Assembly: GCF_045290345.1 (NCBI RefSeq) | Contig: NZ_CP155447.1 | Span: 9,424,001 to 9,488,000, forward strand | Length of the DNA stretch: 64,000 nucleotides | From: Singulisphaera sp045290345 | GTDB taxonomy: Bacteria; Planctomycetota; Planctomycetia; Isosphaerales; Isosphaeraceae | Direction of reading: 5' to 3' | In this document: one piece after another, positions 53,801 to 64,000 of the stretch | How positions within the stretch are numbered: the stretch's first letter is position 1 | Layout: every line of letters begins with the position of its first letter | The notes under the pieces: generated by a model | Databases searched by the model: none | What the model saw: only the letters and a program-made list of their open reading frames with translations | Told to the model about the DNA's origin: nothing | Made by a program: the position numbers and the translations under genes

Positions 53801-56800
53801 TTTCGCCATCAAACCCCCGCGTCATCCACGGCTTCCGAGCCGTGGCCCCATTGAAGCGGGCCCTCCCAACTGAACCCCACGACCGTCCCGTCAGTCATCC
53901 ACGGCTTCCGAGCCGTGGCCCCATTGAAGCTACTGGTAGCAGCCGCTGGAGATGACGGTGGTGTTGTCATCCACGGCTTCCGAGCCGTGGCCCCATTGAA
54001 GCCTTGTTCTAACAGGTGTTATGGCCCCACGGAAATATCGTCATCCACGGCTTCCGAGCCGTGGCCCTATTGAAGCAGGGGACGGAGGCCACCATCGCGG
54101 CGGCAATCAAGGTCATCCACGGCTTCCGAGCCGTGGCCCCATTGAGCGCCACCAGGATGAGGGGCCTGGCGAAGACCTCGAAGGTCATCCACGGCTTCCG
54201 AGCCGTGGCCCCATTGAAGCAGGCGATTGAAGTCCTCCCCCATCAAGCCGGTCGTTTGTCATCCACGGCTTCCGAGCCGTGGCCCCATTGAAGCAGTCCT
54301 CAATCCACCAACGCCCCGGGCCAAGCCGGGGTCATCCACGGCTTCCGAGCCGTGGCCCCATTGAAGCTCGTAGCCCGGATAGCTGCTGTCCGTGGACTGC
54401 GTGTAGTCATCCACGGCTTCCGAGCCGTGGCCCCATTGAAGCGCGGAGGCCTGGACCAACGCTCTCGAAGTCTCGACGTCATCCACGGCTTCCGAGCCGT
54501 GGCCCCATTGAAGCACGCACGCGATCGTGACCGTCACCTACGAAACGCCGTCGTCATCCACGGCTTCCGAGCCGTGGCCCCATTGAAGCAAAGAAAGGCG
54601 AAACGATGGATCGCCTTGGCCCTGTCATCCACGGCTTCCGAGCCGTGGCCCCATTGAAGCCAGACCTCACTAAGATCGACACGCCGATGTCGAGACGGTC
54701 ATCCACGGCTTCCGAGCCGTGGCCCCATTGAAGCTTGGCGAGCGGCGCCTTGGTCGCGGCGCGAATGTCCGGTCATCCACGGCTTCCGAGCCGTGGCCCC
54801 ATTGAAGCTGCAAGCTCACGCATATGTTCGCGGGCGGAGTTCATGGTCATCCACGGCTTCCGAGCCGTGGCCCCATTGAAGCTTCGGCAACGACTTGAAC
54901 CCACCCGCGTCGGTCCCGGTCATCCACGGCTTCCGAGCCGTGGCCCCATTGAAGCGACGACCCGGTCTCGCGAGACATCGAGCGCGAGGCCGGTCATCCA
55001 CGGCTTCCGAGCCGTGGCCCCATTGAAGCTTGCGGTTCTCGCCGAGATGACGACGGATGACTTTGTCATCCACGGCTTCCGAGCCGTGGCCCCATTGAAG
55101 CGTCCTCGAGGCAGGAAAGGAGCCGCGAAAGGTCGCGTCATCCACGGCTTCCGAGCCGTGGCCCCATTGAAGCTTCGCTTCCGATGCCCCTAGCGGTTCT
55201 GAATGCGAGGCAGTCATCCACGGCTTCCGAGCCGTGGCCCCATTGAAGCTGGCGTGCCTGATCGGCGACCCTGAGTCGGGCCTGGCCGTCATCCACGGCT
55301 TCCGAGCCGTGGCCCCATTGAAGCCTTGATGCAACCCAGTGGGTCTGTCGATAGGCCGCGGTCATCCACGGCTTCCGAGCCGTGGCCCCATTGAAGCTCG
55401 TAATCAGCCATTTGATCGGCCGGCAGGGTCTCCGTCATCCACGGCTTCCGAGCCGTGGCCCCATTGAAGCTTACGGAACAAAATGGAATCGATTCCGCCT
55501 GAAATCGTCATCCACGGCTTCCGAGCCGTGGCCCCATTGAAGCCAGCAACTTGTTACCGTGCTTGAACCCGTCCTTCTTGTCATCCACGGCTTCCGAGCC
55601 GTGGCCCCATTGAAGCAACCGATCCCACCCTGGTTCTCGCCTCAACTTCCGCCCAGTCATCCACGGCTTCCGAGCCGTGGCCCCATTGAAGCAAGGTGTC
55701 TTCGGACTCGATGTATCCGAACAAGTTCGTCATCCACGGCTTCCGAGCCGTGGCCCCATTGACGCAATACATATACAGTCAAGTCTACAAGTGGCACTCT
55801 TGGTCATCCACGGCTTCCGAGCCGTGGCCCCATTGAAGCCGATTCTCCGCCGAGATCGCTTTGCAACGAGCCCTGGTCATCCACGGCTTCCGAGCCGTGG
55901 CCCCATTGAAGCTTGCTCGAGTGCAGCCTTGAGCTTTTCACGGTCAGCCCGTCATCCACGGCTTCCGAGCCGTGGCCCCATTGAAGCGAGCATCGCGACC
56001 GTGGCGTCTTCGAGGATGACGATCGTCATCCACGGCTTCCGAGCCGTGGCCCCATTGAAGCAATCGGGAGGGCGGCGAATTGGAATTGCAGTCGTCTTGT
56101 CATCCACGGCTTCCGAGCCGTGGCCCCATTGAAGCCCTGCTGTGGGGCCGACTCCCGCATTTGAGGTCCGCGTCATCCACGGCTTCCGAGCCGTGGCCCC
56201 ATTGAAGCAGCCGGAGCCGGCGTGTAGACGACCTGTTGGACTGGGTCATCCACGGCTTCCGAGCCCTGGCCCCATTGAAGCAAGCGACACCTCCTCTCTC
56301 TGCCAGCACGATTTTATGTCATCCACGGCTTCCGAGCCGTGGCCCCAATGAAGCTTTCAGACCCTGGTTGCGGCGACCGACGAAGCGTCGTCATCCACGG
56401 CTTCCGAGCCGTGGCCCCATTGAAGCTATTCATGGTTATTGATCCTTTCCCGCGAATTCGACTTCATCCACGGCTTCCGAGCCGTGGCCCCATTGAAGCC
56501 AGAGCCTTGAGCTTCGCCTGACCCTCGATGGCAAGTCATCCACGGCTTCCGAGCCGTGGCCCCATTGAAGCGTGGAATCGCTATCGTACATAAGCAGATG
56601 CCACTCGTCATCCACGGCTTCCGAGCCGTGGCCCCATTGAAGCGAGCCCAATATCGGCCTCCAGGAGGAGTTCCACGGGCTCCGTCATCCACGGCTTCCG
56701 AGCCGTGGCCCCATTGAAGCTGGACCCTGATGGATCCGGACGCCGGTCGAAGCCGCGTCATCCACGGCTTCCGAGCCGTGGCCCCATTGAAGCTCGATCA

Positions 56801-57603
56801 GCTTGTTCTTGCTTGCGTTGGTGAACTGGTGTCATCCACGGCTTCCGAGCCGTGGCCCCATTGAAGCTCCAGTTCACGGCCGTCATCGCCCTGCTTGCGA
56901 CGGCGTCATCCACGGCTTCCGAGCAGTGGCCCCATTGAAGCCCAAACCATCTACGTCCGGTTTTCCGGCCCACTCCAGCGTCATCCACGGCTTCCGAGCC
57001 GTGGCCCCATTGAAGCTCTACACGGCAATCAATCTCGGGCATGCCGACGGTGTCATCCACGGCTTCCGAGCCGTGGCCCCATTGAAGCTCTCCTCGGTCG
57101 GTTCCAGATGTCGTTGTCTTGCCGTCATCCACGGCTTCCGAGCCGTGGCCCCATTGAAGCCGTGATTTACGCCCGCCGTGGCCGATCCTTCCGCACCGTC
57201 ATCCACGGCTTCCGAGCCGTGGCCCCATTGAAGCAGCTTCGGCTACCTCCTGATCGACCCGACAGCGTCTCGTCATCCACGGCTTCCGAGCCGTGGCCCC
57301 ATTGAAGCAGTTCCTTGAACTCGGCGTAGAGCCGGAGCTTCTCCCGTCATCCACGGCTTCCGAGCCGTGGCCCCATTGAAGCCAGTGCACGTCGCGCCAC
57401 TCGACTCCGCGCAAGGCCTCGTCATCCACGGCTTCCGAGCCGTGGCCCCATTGAAGCAACGCCAGCCCGAAGACGCCCAGCGCCAGCGCGATCGTCATCC
57501 ACGGCTTCCGAGCCGTGGCCCCATTGAAGCTCGCCGAGTAACGTCAAGCTGACGGCCTGGGACAAGGTCATCCACGGCTTCCGAGCCGTGGCCCCATTGA
57601 AGC
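50816..57603 (+). CRISPR. CRISPR array, 93 repeats of 37 bp, type I-G
   Basis: I located 93 repeat starts by eye from 50816 to 57567, giving 92 spacers of mostly 34-40 bases (mean spacing 73.4). The repeat begins GTCATCCACGG, ends CCCATTGAAGC and contains the hairpin CCACGGCTTCCGAGCCGTGG (8-bp stem, TCCG loop), as expected for processing by a Cas6-like subunit. Most repeats are identical. Variants include a lost T in the repeat at 51186, T for A at 52935, T for C at 54040, a lost A at 54112, C for A at 55729, changes at 56245, 56318 and 56905, and a changed first base at 56463. I noticed no duplicate spacer among those I compared. Reading frames across the array (HPRLPSRGPIEA and so on) are artefacts of the repeat. 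Confidence 0.97.
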
Positions 57604-58094
57604 ACCGATCGCTGGGGGAAAAGGATTGCTGACGTGCGGTCATACCTGCTCCCACGTCTGGCTCCGAGGCGTCATCGAGGCCCGAGCGCAGAGTGGTCAG
57701 CCGGGACACCAACTTCAACTGAGAAGCGAACAGGAAAAAAGTCGGCCCACGCTTGCGTCCGCCAGATGTTAAACTTATTATGTGCAGACGCTGAGGGGGG
57801 CCGTCGATGTTTAGTAGTGTGAGCGATGCCTTCCCGATGTTGATACGGTGCCCTTCACCTGCCTGACTCGCCTAACCGTCTCTTCCCGCCGCATTGGCGT
57901 TCCAAGCCAAACGATGTCAGAAACCAGGGAACCCGCGATCTCGATTTCCCGGCCGACCGCATGTGCTGAGTCTCTGGGTGCTCTCTATCGGCTATGTCCC
58001 AGATGCCAATGCTGATGGCAGATACAGGCTTGCTGCTTGTCAGGCGGATGGGGCGTGAGGAAAGCCTGCTCTCTACCTGGGAAAGAGCGGTCTG
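57604..58094. other. Array-distal gap
   Basis: After the last repeat there are 491 bases without a recognised gene up to the DUF1549 gene. No repeats continue here. The promoter of the downstream operon should lie in its second half. Confidence 0.4.
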
Positions 58095-60326
58095 ATGCGA
58101 CTGAATTGCCAAACTAACACGTACGTGCAACTCGCCTTCGTGGCCGCTTTTTCGTTCTGCGTGACACCCGGATTCGCGGACGAGCCGGCGCGCCCGCTCG
58201 GCTTCGTCAACGACGTGGCGCCTATCTTGACCAAGGCCTCGTGCAATTCGGGCGGCTGCCACGCGAAGGCGGGAAACGGGCAGAACGGCTTTCGTCTGTC
58301 ATTGCTCGGGTTTGAACCCCAGGAAGACTACGAGCATATCGTGAAGGAGGGGCACGGCCGACGGGTGTTCCCGGCGGCTCCAGAGCAGAGCTTGGTGCTC
58401 TTGAAAGCCGCGAACCTCGTCCCGCACGGCGGCGGTAAGCGACTCGATCCAAGCTCGGAAGGCTACAAGCGGCTGGCCCAGTGGATCAGCGAAGGCATGG
58501 CCTACGGTAAGGATACCGACCCCAAGCTCGTGTCGATCGAAGTGCAGCCGAAGCGGAACGTGAAGCCGATCCACGGGGAAGAGCAACTCAAGGTGCTGGC
58601 CCACTATTCGGACGGCCACATCGGGGATGTCACCCGGATGGCGCTCTATGAGCCCAACGATAAGGGGATGGCGGAGGTCGACGAGAACGGCCTCGTCAAG
58701 ATCCTCGACATCCCCGGCAACGTGGCCGTGATGGTGCGCTATCAAGGAATCGTGTCCGTTTACATCGCCTCGATTCCGCTGGGCGCGCCGGTCGTGGAGA
58801 TGCCCGCCGAGAAGAACTTCATCGACACACTCATCTTTGCCAACCTGAAGCAGGTGGGCGTCCCTCCCTCAGCAGTCTGCGACGACGCCACGTTTCTCCG
58901 TCGCGTCTCGCTGGATATCGCCGGCCGATTGCCCACGGTGGAGGAAGCGCGTGCGTTCCTGTCGAGCGCGGACTCGGACAAGCGCGAGCGCCTGATCGAA
59001 TCGTTGCTGAGTGGCCCCGACTACGCCGACTACTTCGCCAACAAGTGGACCGCGATCCTCCGGAACAGGCGGGATGACACCAGCGACATCACGGCAAACT
59101 TCGCATTCCACTCCTGGGTGCGCGACGGCCTCCTGGCGAACAAGCCTTACGACCAGATGGTGCGCGAGCTCCTGGCGGCGACCGGGACGATCGCGGATAA
59201 CCCGGCCGTGGCCTGGTACAAGCGGGTGGTGGAGCCGCAGCAGCAGCTCGAAGACGTGGCCCAGCTCTTCCTCGGCGTCCGCATGCAATGTGCTCAGTGC
59301 CACCACCATCCATTCGAGCGCTGGAGCCAGAATGACTACTTCAGCCTCGGGGCGTTCTTCAGCCAGGTGGGACGGAAACCAACCGCGACCCGGGGCGAGA
59401 ACGTCATCTTTCACAAGCGAGGCACAGCCCAGCTCGAGAACAAGAAGACGAAGGTCCCGCTGAAACCGGCGGTCCTGGGCGGTCCCCCCCTGGCGATTCT
59501 CCCGGACGAGGACCCGCGGTTGAAGCTGGCCGACTGGATGAGCGACAAGGCGAACCCTTTCTTCGCGAAATCGCTGGTGAACCGTTACTGGAAGCACTTC
59601 TTCAAGCGGGGCCTCATCGAACCCGAGGACGATATCCGCGAGACGAACCCGGCGACGAATCCCGAGCTCCTGGAGGCCCTGGCCAATCATTTTGTCGCCA
59701 GTGGCTATGACCTGAAGGCCGTGGTCCGCGTGATCGCCCAGTCGCACACATATCAATTGAGCGCGATCCCGAACGCATACAATGGTGTCGATCGCCAGAA
59801 CTTCTCGCACTATTACCCCAAACGCATGCAAGCCGAGGTGCTCCTGGATGCCCTCGACCAGCTCACAGGCGCAAAAACCGACTTCGCCAACCTGCCGCCC
59901 GGCACGCGTGCGATCTCGCTTCCCGACAACAGCTACAACCGGAGTTCGCCCTTCCTGAAGGTCTTCGGCAGGCCCGAGGGGGCGAGCGTTTGCGAGTGCG
60001 AACGGGTCCAGTCGCCGAGTCTCGCGCAAAGCCTGCACCTGATGAACGCGGCAGACGTGAAGTCGAAACTCAGCACGCCAAGTGGACGCGCGGACCTGCT
60101 GTCGAAATCGAACAAGACCGAGTCCGAGAAGGTGAGCGAGCTGTACCTGGCCGCCTACTCGCGCGAGCCGAGCGCTGAGGAGTTGAAGGTGGCCGAGGAG
60201 TTTATCGCCAAGTCGCGGTTGGACGCGCAAGGCAACCCGCTCGATCCCGCAAGGGCCAAGCGCGAAGCCTACGAAGATCTGCTCTGGGCGATCACCAACA
60301 CCAAAGAGTACCTCTACAATCACTAA
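58095..60326 (+). CDS. DUF1549/DUF1553 domain protein with c-type heme motifs
   Basis: This 743-residue planctomycete-type exported protein has a signal peptide (about 1-29), a planctomycete cytochrome-like start with CNSGGCH (C50-C55-H56, spacing of four), a region 'SIEVQPKRNVKPIHGEEQLK', then DUF1549 ('FLRRVSLDIAGRLPTVEEAR', 'DYADYFANKWTAILRNRRDD', CAQCH at 399-403 followed by HHPFERW) and DUF1553 ('DWMSDKANPFFAKSLVNRYW', 'SPSLAQSLHLMNAADVKSKL'). These proteins are numerous in Planctomycetes and are thought to take part in degrading complex polysaccharides, but their activity is unproven. It is first in an operon with the next two genes. Confidence 0.9.
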   Translation: MRLNCQTNTYVQLAFVAAFSFCVTPGFADEPARPLGFVNDVAPILTKASCNSGGCHAKAGNGQNGFRLSLLGFEPQEDYEHIVKEGHGRRVFPAAPEQSLVLLKAANLVPHGGGKRLDPSSEGYKRLAQWISEGMAYGKDTDPKLVSIEVQPKRNVKPIHGEEQLKVLAHYSDGHIGDVTRMALYEPNDKGMAEVDENGLVKILDIPGNVAVMVRYQGIVSVYIASIPLGAPVVEMPAEKNFIDTLIFANLKQVGVPPSAVCDDATFLRRVSLDIAGRLPTVEEARAFLSSADSDKRERLIESLLSGPDYADYFANKWTAILRNRRDDTSDITANFAFHSWVRDGLLANKPYDQMVRELLAATGTIADNPAVAWYKRVVEPQQQLEDVAQLFLGVRMQCAQCHHHPFERWSQNDYFSLGAFFSQVGRKPTATRGENVIFHKRGTAQLENKKTKVPLKPAVLGGPPLAILPDEDPRLKLADWMSDKANPFFAKSLVNRYWKHFFKRGLIEPEDDIRETNPATNPELLEALANHFVASGYDLKAVVRVIAQSHTYQLSAIPNAYNGVDRQNFSHYYPKRMQAEVLLDALDQLTGAKTDFANLPPGTRAISLPDNSYNRSSPFLKVFGRPEGASVCECERVQSPSLAQSLHLMNAADVKSKLSTPSGRADLLSKSNKTESEKVSELYLAAYSREPSAEELKVAEEFIAKSRLDAQGNPLDPARAKREAYEDLLWAITNTKEYLYNH

Positions 60327-60330
60327 TATC

Positions 60331-62586
60331 ATGCGCAAAAAAACACTCGTCCGTTTTATCGCCGGCATGATGGGATTCTGGCTCGGCGCCACGTCGCTCG
60401 CCCAGTTGGTTTGCCTCCCCGCGCCGCGATTGCTCACGATGTTGCCGATGGGGGGGGAAGCCGGGACCAGCTTCGAGGTCACGATCACAGGCGAGAACAT
60501 CGACGGGGAGAACGAGTTGCTCTTCTCCCACCCCAAGATCACCGCGAAACCAAAGGTTTCCGATGCAGGGAAGGCAGTAGCCAACACGTTCGTGGTCACC
60601 ATCGCTGCCGACGCTCCCCAGGGCGTGCACGACGCCCGGGTGTTGTCGCGGTTGGGGATCTCGTCATCACGTGCCTTCTCGGTGAGCGGATTGCCAGAGG
60701 CAACCCGGGGCAAGCCGAATACGTCGTTGGCGACGGCCTGGGAGCTCAAACCGAATTCGATCTGCAACGCGGTGATGACTTCGAGAAGCGTGGACTTCTA
60801 TGCCTTCCAGGCCGCGAAGGGAAAACGATTCGCGGTGGAGTGCGCGGCACGAGGCATCGACTCGAAGCTGAACCCGGTGTTAATCATCGCCGACGACAAG
60901 GGGCGCGACCTGCTGGCCGATCGCCGCGGCGGTCTTCTTGATTTCAAGGCCCCTGCCGATGGCAACTATTTCGTCAAGGTGCATGACCTGACCTTTCAAG
61001 GAGGCCCCACGCATTTCTATCGGCTGGCCTTTCTTGAAGAACCAGGCACCGGTCCCGCGCCGCGACAGCCCTCGACGACGACTGTGAGTTCGTTCTCTTG
61101 GGTCCCGGATGAGGCTGCGAACCTCCCCAAACTCACAGAGGCAGAGCCCAACAACCAGCAAACCGAGGCGCAGAAGATCACGCTCCCTTGCGACATCGAC
61201 GGCCGGTTCTATCCGGCCGCGGATGTCGACACGTTCGAGTTCACGGCCAAAAAGGGCGACGTGTGGTGGGTGGAGGTCGCGTCGGAGCGTCTCGGTTTGC
61301 CCACCGATCCCTTCGTCCTCGTCCAGCGCGTGACCCAAGACGGTTCGGAAGAGAAGCTCGTCGACGTCGCGGAATTCAACGATATTCCCAGCCCGATCAA
61401 ACCATCGAGCAACGGCTACTCGTACGACGGCCCCGTCTACGACGCCGGTTCGGCGGACGCGCTCGGCAAACTCGAGATCAAGGAAGACGGGGTCTATCGC
61501 CTCCAACTGCGCGACCTGTTCGGCGGTACGCGCAGCGAGGCTCGCCACGTTTACCGGCTGATCATTCGCAAGCCGGCTCCCGATTTCGCCCTGGCCGCGT
61601 GGGCCCTTCATATGAACCTGCGGAACGGCGATCGCAACGCACTCTCCAAACCGATCGCGCTCCGCGCGGGGGCGACGATGGCGTTTGAGGTCGTGGTCGT
61701 GCGGCGCGATGGGTTCGATGGCGCGATCGAGTTGGGGATGTCTGACCTGCCCGAGGGCGTGTCGGCCTCCGGCTTGAAGATTCCGGCCGGCAAGTCGGTG
61801 GGAACTCTGCTGATCAGCGCCCAAGAAAACGCCCCCCGCTCATTCAGCGGCGCGAAGATTTTCGGCCGCGCTCAGCTCGATGGGAAAACGGTGACACGGC
61901 CTGGCCGGCTCGCTTCGATGGTCTGGCCGGTGAAAGATGCGAGCCAGGAGATCCCGAATCCACGCCTGGTTGCCGACGTACCAGTCTCCGTCAGCGGATC
62001 GGAAGGCGCGCCCATCACGATCGCACCGGCCGAGAGCAAGGTCTGGGAGGCAAAGGCGGGAGACAAGCTTACGATCCCACTCAAGGTCACCTGGCGGAGT
62101 GAGTTCACGGGGGCCTCGATCAAGTTGAGTCCCATGGGAGCCGACTTCAAAGGCGTCAAGGCGATCGACATTCCACTCAAAGCGGCTGGCTCGGAGGTCG
62201 TACTCGACCTGGCGGCCCTGCAGACGCCGCCCGGAGAGTATGCACTCGTCCTGTACGGCAGTGCCGTGGCCAAATACCGCTACAATCCGGAGGCCGTGAA
62301 ACGGGCCGAGGAAGAGCAGAAGAAGGCCGAACAGGAGGCGATCGCCATCGCGGAGGCCGCCAAGAAACTCGCCGACGAAGCGAAGGCCGCCCCCCCCGAG
62401 AAGAAGTCGGAAGCCGAGAATACCGTGAAAGCCGCGGTCGGCAAGCAGAAGTCCGCCGAGGCCGCCAAGGCAGATGCCGCCAAGCGGATGAAGGCCGCGA
62501 CCGATGCGGCGGCACCCGTGGACATCGTCGATATCGTGGTGGCGGAACCGATTCGAATTCTTGTCACTCCCAAGGATCAGAAATGA
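60331..62586 (+). CDS. Pre-peptidase (PPC) domain protein with coiled-coil tail
   Basis: This 751-residue exported protein has a signal peptide (about 1-25) and an N-terminal IPT/TIG-like fold ('TMLPMGGEAGTSFEVTITGE'). Bacterial PPC domains follow ('SVDFYAFQAAKGKRFAVECA', 'VDTFEFTAKKGDVWWVEVAS', 'EDGVYRLQLRDLFGG'). The last 110 or so residues before the end are an Ala/Lys/Glu-rich coiled coil ('RAEEEQKKAEQEAIAIAEAA'). It begins 4 bases after the DUF1553 gene and overlaps the next by 4 (ATGA). Its role in the operon is probably binding or structural. Confidence 0.85.
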   Translation: MRKKTLVRFIAGMMGFWLGATSLAQLVCLPAPRLLTMLPMGGEAGTSFEVTITGENIDGENELLFSHPKITAKPKVSDAGKAVANTFVVTIAADAPQGVHDARVLSRLGISSSRAFSVSGLPEATRGKPNTSLATAWELKPNSICNAVMTSRSVDFYAFQAAKGKRFAVECAARGIDSKLNPVLIIADDKGRDLLADRRGGLLDFKAPADGNYFVKVHDLTFQGGPTHFYRLAFLEEPGTGPAPRQPSTTTVSSFSWVPDEAANLPKLTEAEPNNQQTEAQKITLPCDIDGRFYPAADVDTFEFTAKKGDVWWVEVASERLGLPTDPFVLVQRVTQDGSEEKLVDVAEFNDIPSPIKPSSNGYSYDGPVYDAGSADALGKLEIKEDGVYRLQLRDLFGGTRSEARHVYRLIIRKPAPDFALAAWALHMNLRNGDRNALSKPIALRAGATMAFEVVVVRRDGFDGAIELGMSDLPEGVSASGLKIPAGKSVGTLLISAQENAPRSFSGAKIFGRAQLDGKTVTRPGRLASMVWPVKDASQEIPNPRLVADVPVSVSGSEGAPITIAPAESKVWEAKAGDKLTIPLKVTWRSEFTGASIKLSPMGADFKGVKAIDIPLKAAGSEVVLDLAALQTPPGEYALVLYGSAVAKYRYNPEAVKRAEEEQKKAEQEAIAIAEAAKKLADEAKAAPPEKKSEAENTVKAAVGKQKSAEAAKADAAKRMKAATDAAAPVDIVDIVVAEPIRILVTPKDQK

Positions 62587-64000
62587 GTGCGCCCGTTCGG
62601 CAATGCGCCCTCCGCCGATCGTCCGTCGCTGCGATCCTGAGCGCCTGGTGGTGCCTGGTCAACCCGTTGGCGACCGGCGCGGAGATCGACTTTTATCGTG
62701 ATATCTATCCGGTCCTGAAGTCCAACTGCATCGCCTGCCACAACAAGACGACGACCAAGGCGGCTCTGAACATGGAGTCGCCGGAGGCGATGCGCAAAGG
62801 GGGCGACTCGGGTGAAGGGGTGATCCCTGGCAATGGCGCGGAGAGCCTGATATTCCAGGCCGCGGCACACGACGGGGACATCCAGATGCCGCCCAAGGGA
62901 AACAAAAGCGGCGCCTTGAATCTCACGCCCAACGAGCTCGCATTGCTCAAGACGTGGATCGACCAAGGGGCCAAGAGCTCGGTCATGCAGGCGCGACAAG
63001 TGGTCTGGCAGCCGTTGCCGCCAGGCCTCAATCCGATCTACAGCGTGGCGATGACCCGGGACGGCCAGCTCGCCGCCTGCGGTCGGGCGAACCAGATCTT
63101 CGTTTACGACCTGGCGACACGACGGCTCGTCACCCGCCTCGCGGATGAGTCGCTCAACAAGCCAGGGTCCCCTCAAATTACGGGTGCAGCCCATCGGGCC
63201 CTCGTGCAGTCGCTGGCGTTCAGTCCTGACGGCATGAGGCTCGCCTCGGGAAGTTTCCGCGAGGTGAAAATCTGGCGGCGGGAGAACGTGCTCGCTACAA
63301 CGCGAGACGGCGACCCGACGCTTACCGCGGTCGTTTCGGTGCTTTCGGCGGACGGCACGCAGGTCGTGTCTGCCGACAAGCAGGGAACCCTGCACGTGCT
63401 CGATGCCGCCAATGGAAAAACACTGAAAACGATCCCGACAGGGAACCAAGGCAGCATGACGCTGCTGAACCTTTCACCAGACGCAGCGAAGATTGCTACC
63501 TACGGAACCGACGGCGTGCTCAGCCTCTGGAGCCTCGCGGACGGCCAGCGTATCGCCAGCAAGGAGTCCCTCGCCGGCGTACGCACCCTGGCCTGGACGC
63601 GCGATGGGAAAGCGATCGCCACCGGGGGCGAAGACAAGGTCGTGCGCCTCTGGTCGCTGCCTGTCGAGGAGAAGGCGGAGCTTGTCATCTCGAAGGAACT
63701 CAAGGGGGCGACCGGAGCGATTACGGCGATCGAGACCGGTGCCGATCTTCTGATCGCGGCGAGCGCCGAGGGCAAGGTGCGTTTGTGGAACTTGTCCGAA
63801 GCCAATCCAGTCCGTGAGCTCGCGATCGCCGACGTCGTGGCACTCGGGGTGTCGAGTGACGGCAAGCGGCTCGCCGCTGGCCGTGCCGACGGTGTCGTGC
63901 AGGTCTGGGACCTGGCGGCCGGAATGTCCGTCATCGAGTTGAGTGGTGATCTGGAGACCAACACGCAACTGGCCGCTCTGGACTGGGTCGTCGCGGCGGA
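62583..64000 (+). CDS. Cytochrome c (PSD1-like) plus WD40 repeat protein, partial
   Basis: The gene starts at ATG 62583, overlapping the previous stop, and stays open to the right edge, so it is incomplete (472 codons seen). A signal peptide (about 1-33) precedes a planctomycete cytochrome c domain with CIACH (C49-C52-H53) and 'DGDIQMPPKGNK'. WD40 repeats follow ('HRALVQSLAFSPDGMRLASG', 'VRTLAWTRDGKAIATGGEDK', 'VRLWNLSEANP', 'RADGVVQVWDLAAG'). This composition is common next to DUF1549/DUF1553 genes in Planctomycetes. Confidence 0.9.
   Translation, partial: MSAPVRQCALRRSSVAAILSAWWCLVNPLATGAEIDFYRDIYPVLKSNCIACHNKTTTKAALNMESPEAMRKGGDSGEGVIPGNGAESLIFQAAAHDGDIQMPPKGNKSGALNLTPNELALLKTWIDQGAKSSVMQARQVVWQPLPPGLNPIYSVAMTRDGQLAACGRANQIFVYDLATRRLVTRLADESLNKPGSPQITGAAHRALVQSLAFSPDGMRLASGSFREVKIWRRENVLATTRDGDPTLTAVVSVLSADGTQVVSADKQGTLHVLDAANGKTLKTIPTGNQGSMTLLNLSPDAAKIATYGTDGVLSLWSLADGQRIASKESLAGVRTLAWTRDGKAIATGGEDKVVRLWSLPVEEKAELVISKELKGATGAITAIETGADLLIAASAEGKVRLWNLSEANPVRELAIADVVALGVSSDGKRLAAGRADGVVQVWDLAAGMSVIELSGDLETNTQLAALDWVVAA

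Noticed and set aside
50817..57600. Many short repeated proteins such as HPRLPSRGPIEA or VIHGFRAVAPLK
   Set aside because: They are translations of the 37-bp CRISPR repeat in various frames, not genes.
58869..60767. 632-codon - strand frame
   Set aside because: It lies opposite the DUF1549/DUF1553 gene, which has clear family motifs; the antisense protein shows no recognisable domain.

Overview
The window looks like chromosome from a planctomycete, most likely of the Isosphaera/Singulisphaera type. The signs are a high-GC coding style, an exosortase/PEP-CTERM locus, a DUF1549/DUF1553 + PPC-domain + cytochrome c/WD40 operon at the right edge, and TPR modules of the kind found behind planctomycete Ser/Thr kinases. 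This is judged from protein families by eye, without a database search.

Layout. (1) 1-2073 is a gene-poor edge with a transposase scrap, degenerate direct repeats and a palindromic repeat cluster. (2) 2074-28446 is a large exopolysaccharide island, mostly on the + strand: initiating sugar transferase, EpsI-like protein, a PEP-CTERM protein, a giant membrane-anchored TPR protein on the - strand, a Wzc-type tyrosine autokinase, exosortase, a WecG/TagA transferase, many GT2 and GT4 glycosyltransferases, an oxidoreductase, an epimerase, and a Wzy/O-antigen-ligase-like protein fused to TPRs. (3) 28495-30616 holds two - strand glycosyltransferases. (4) 30799-40957 is a compact - strand operon for an ABC-exported glycan: Wzm and Wzt, plus genes for amino sugars (oxidoreductase, two DegT aminotransferases, hexapeptide N-acetyltransferase, epimerase, formyltransferase) and one uncharacterised protein. 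Two glycan-export logics (Wzc/Wzy and Wzm/Wzt) therefore sit back to back.

(5) 41386-57603 is a type I-G (formerly I-U) CRISPR-Cas locus: cas2, a helicase-HD cas3 broken by a one-base frameshift, csx17 (cas8), csb1 (cas7), csb2 (cas5-cas6), and an array of 93 repeats of 37 bp. Immediately upstream are decayed insertion sequences. The short reading frame just before cas2 appears to be a transposase HTH fused to the last codons of cas1, so the usual cas4-cas1 gene seems to have been removed. Cas2 also carries Ser where family members have the first metal-binding Asp. The locus keeps a very long, mostly uniform spacer memory beside an apparently disabled adaptation module and a possibly interrupted nuclease-helicase.

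(6) 58095-64000 is a planctomycete DUF1549/DUF1553, PPC-domain and cytochrome c/WD40 operon that runs off the right edge. No rRNA or tRNA genes were recognised.
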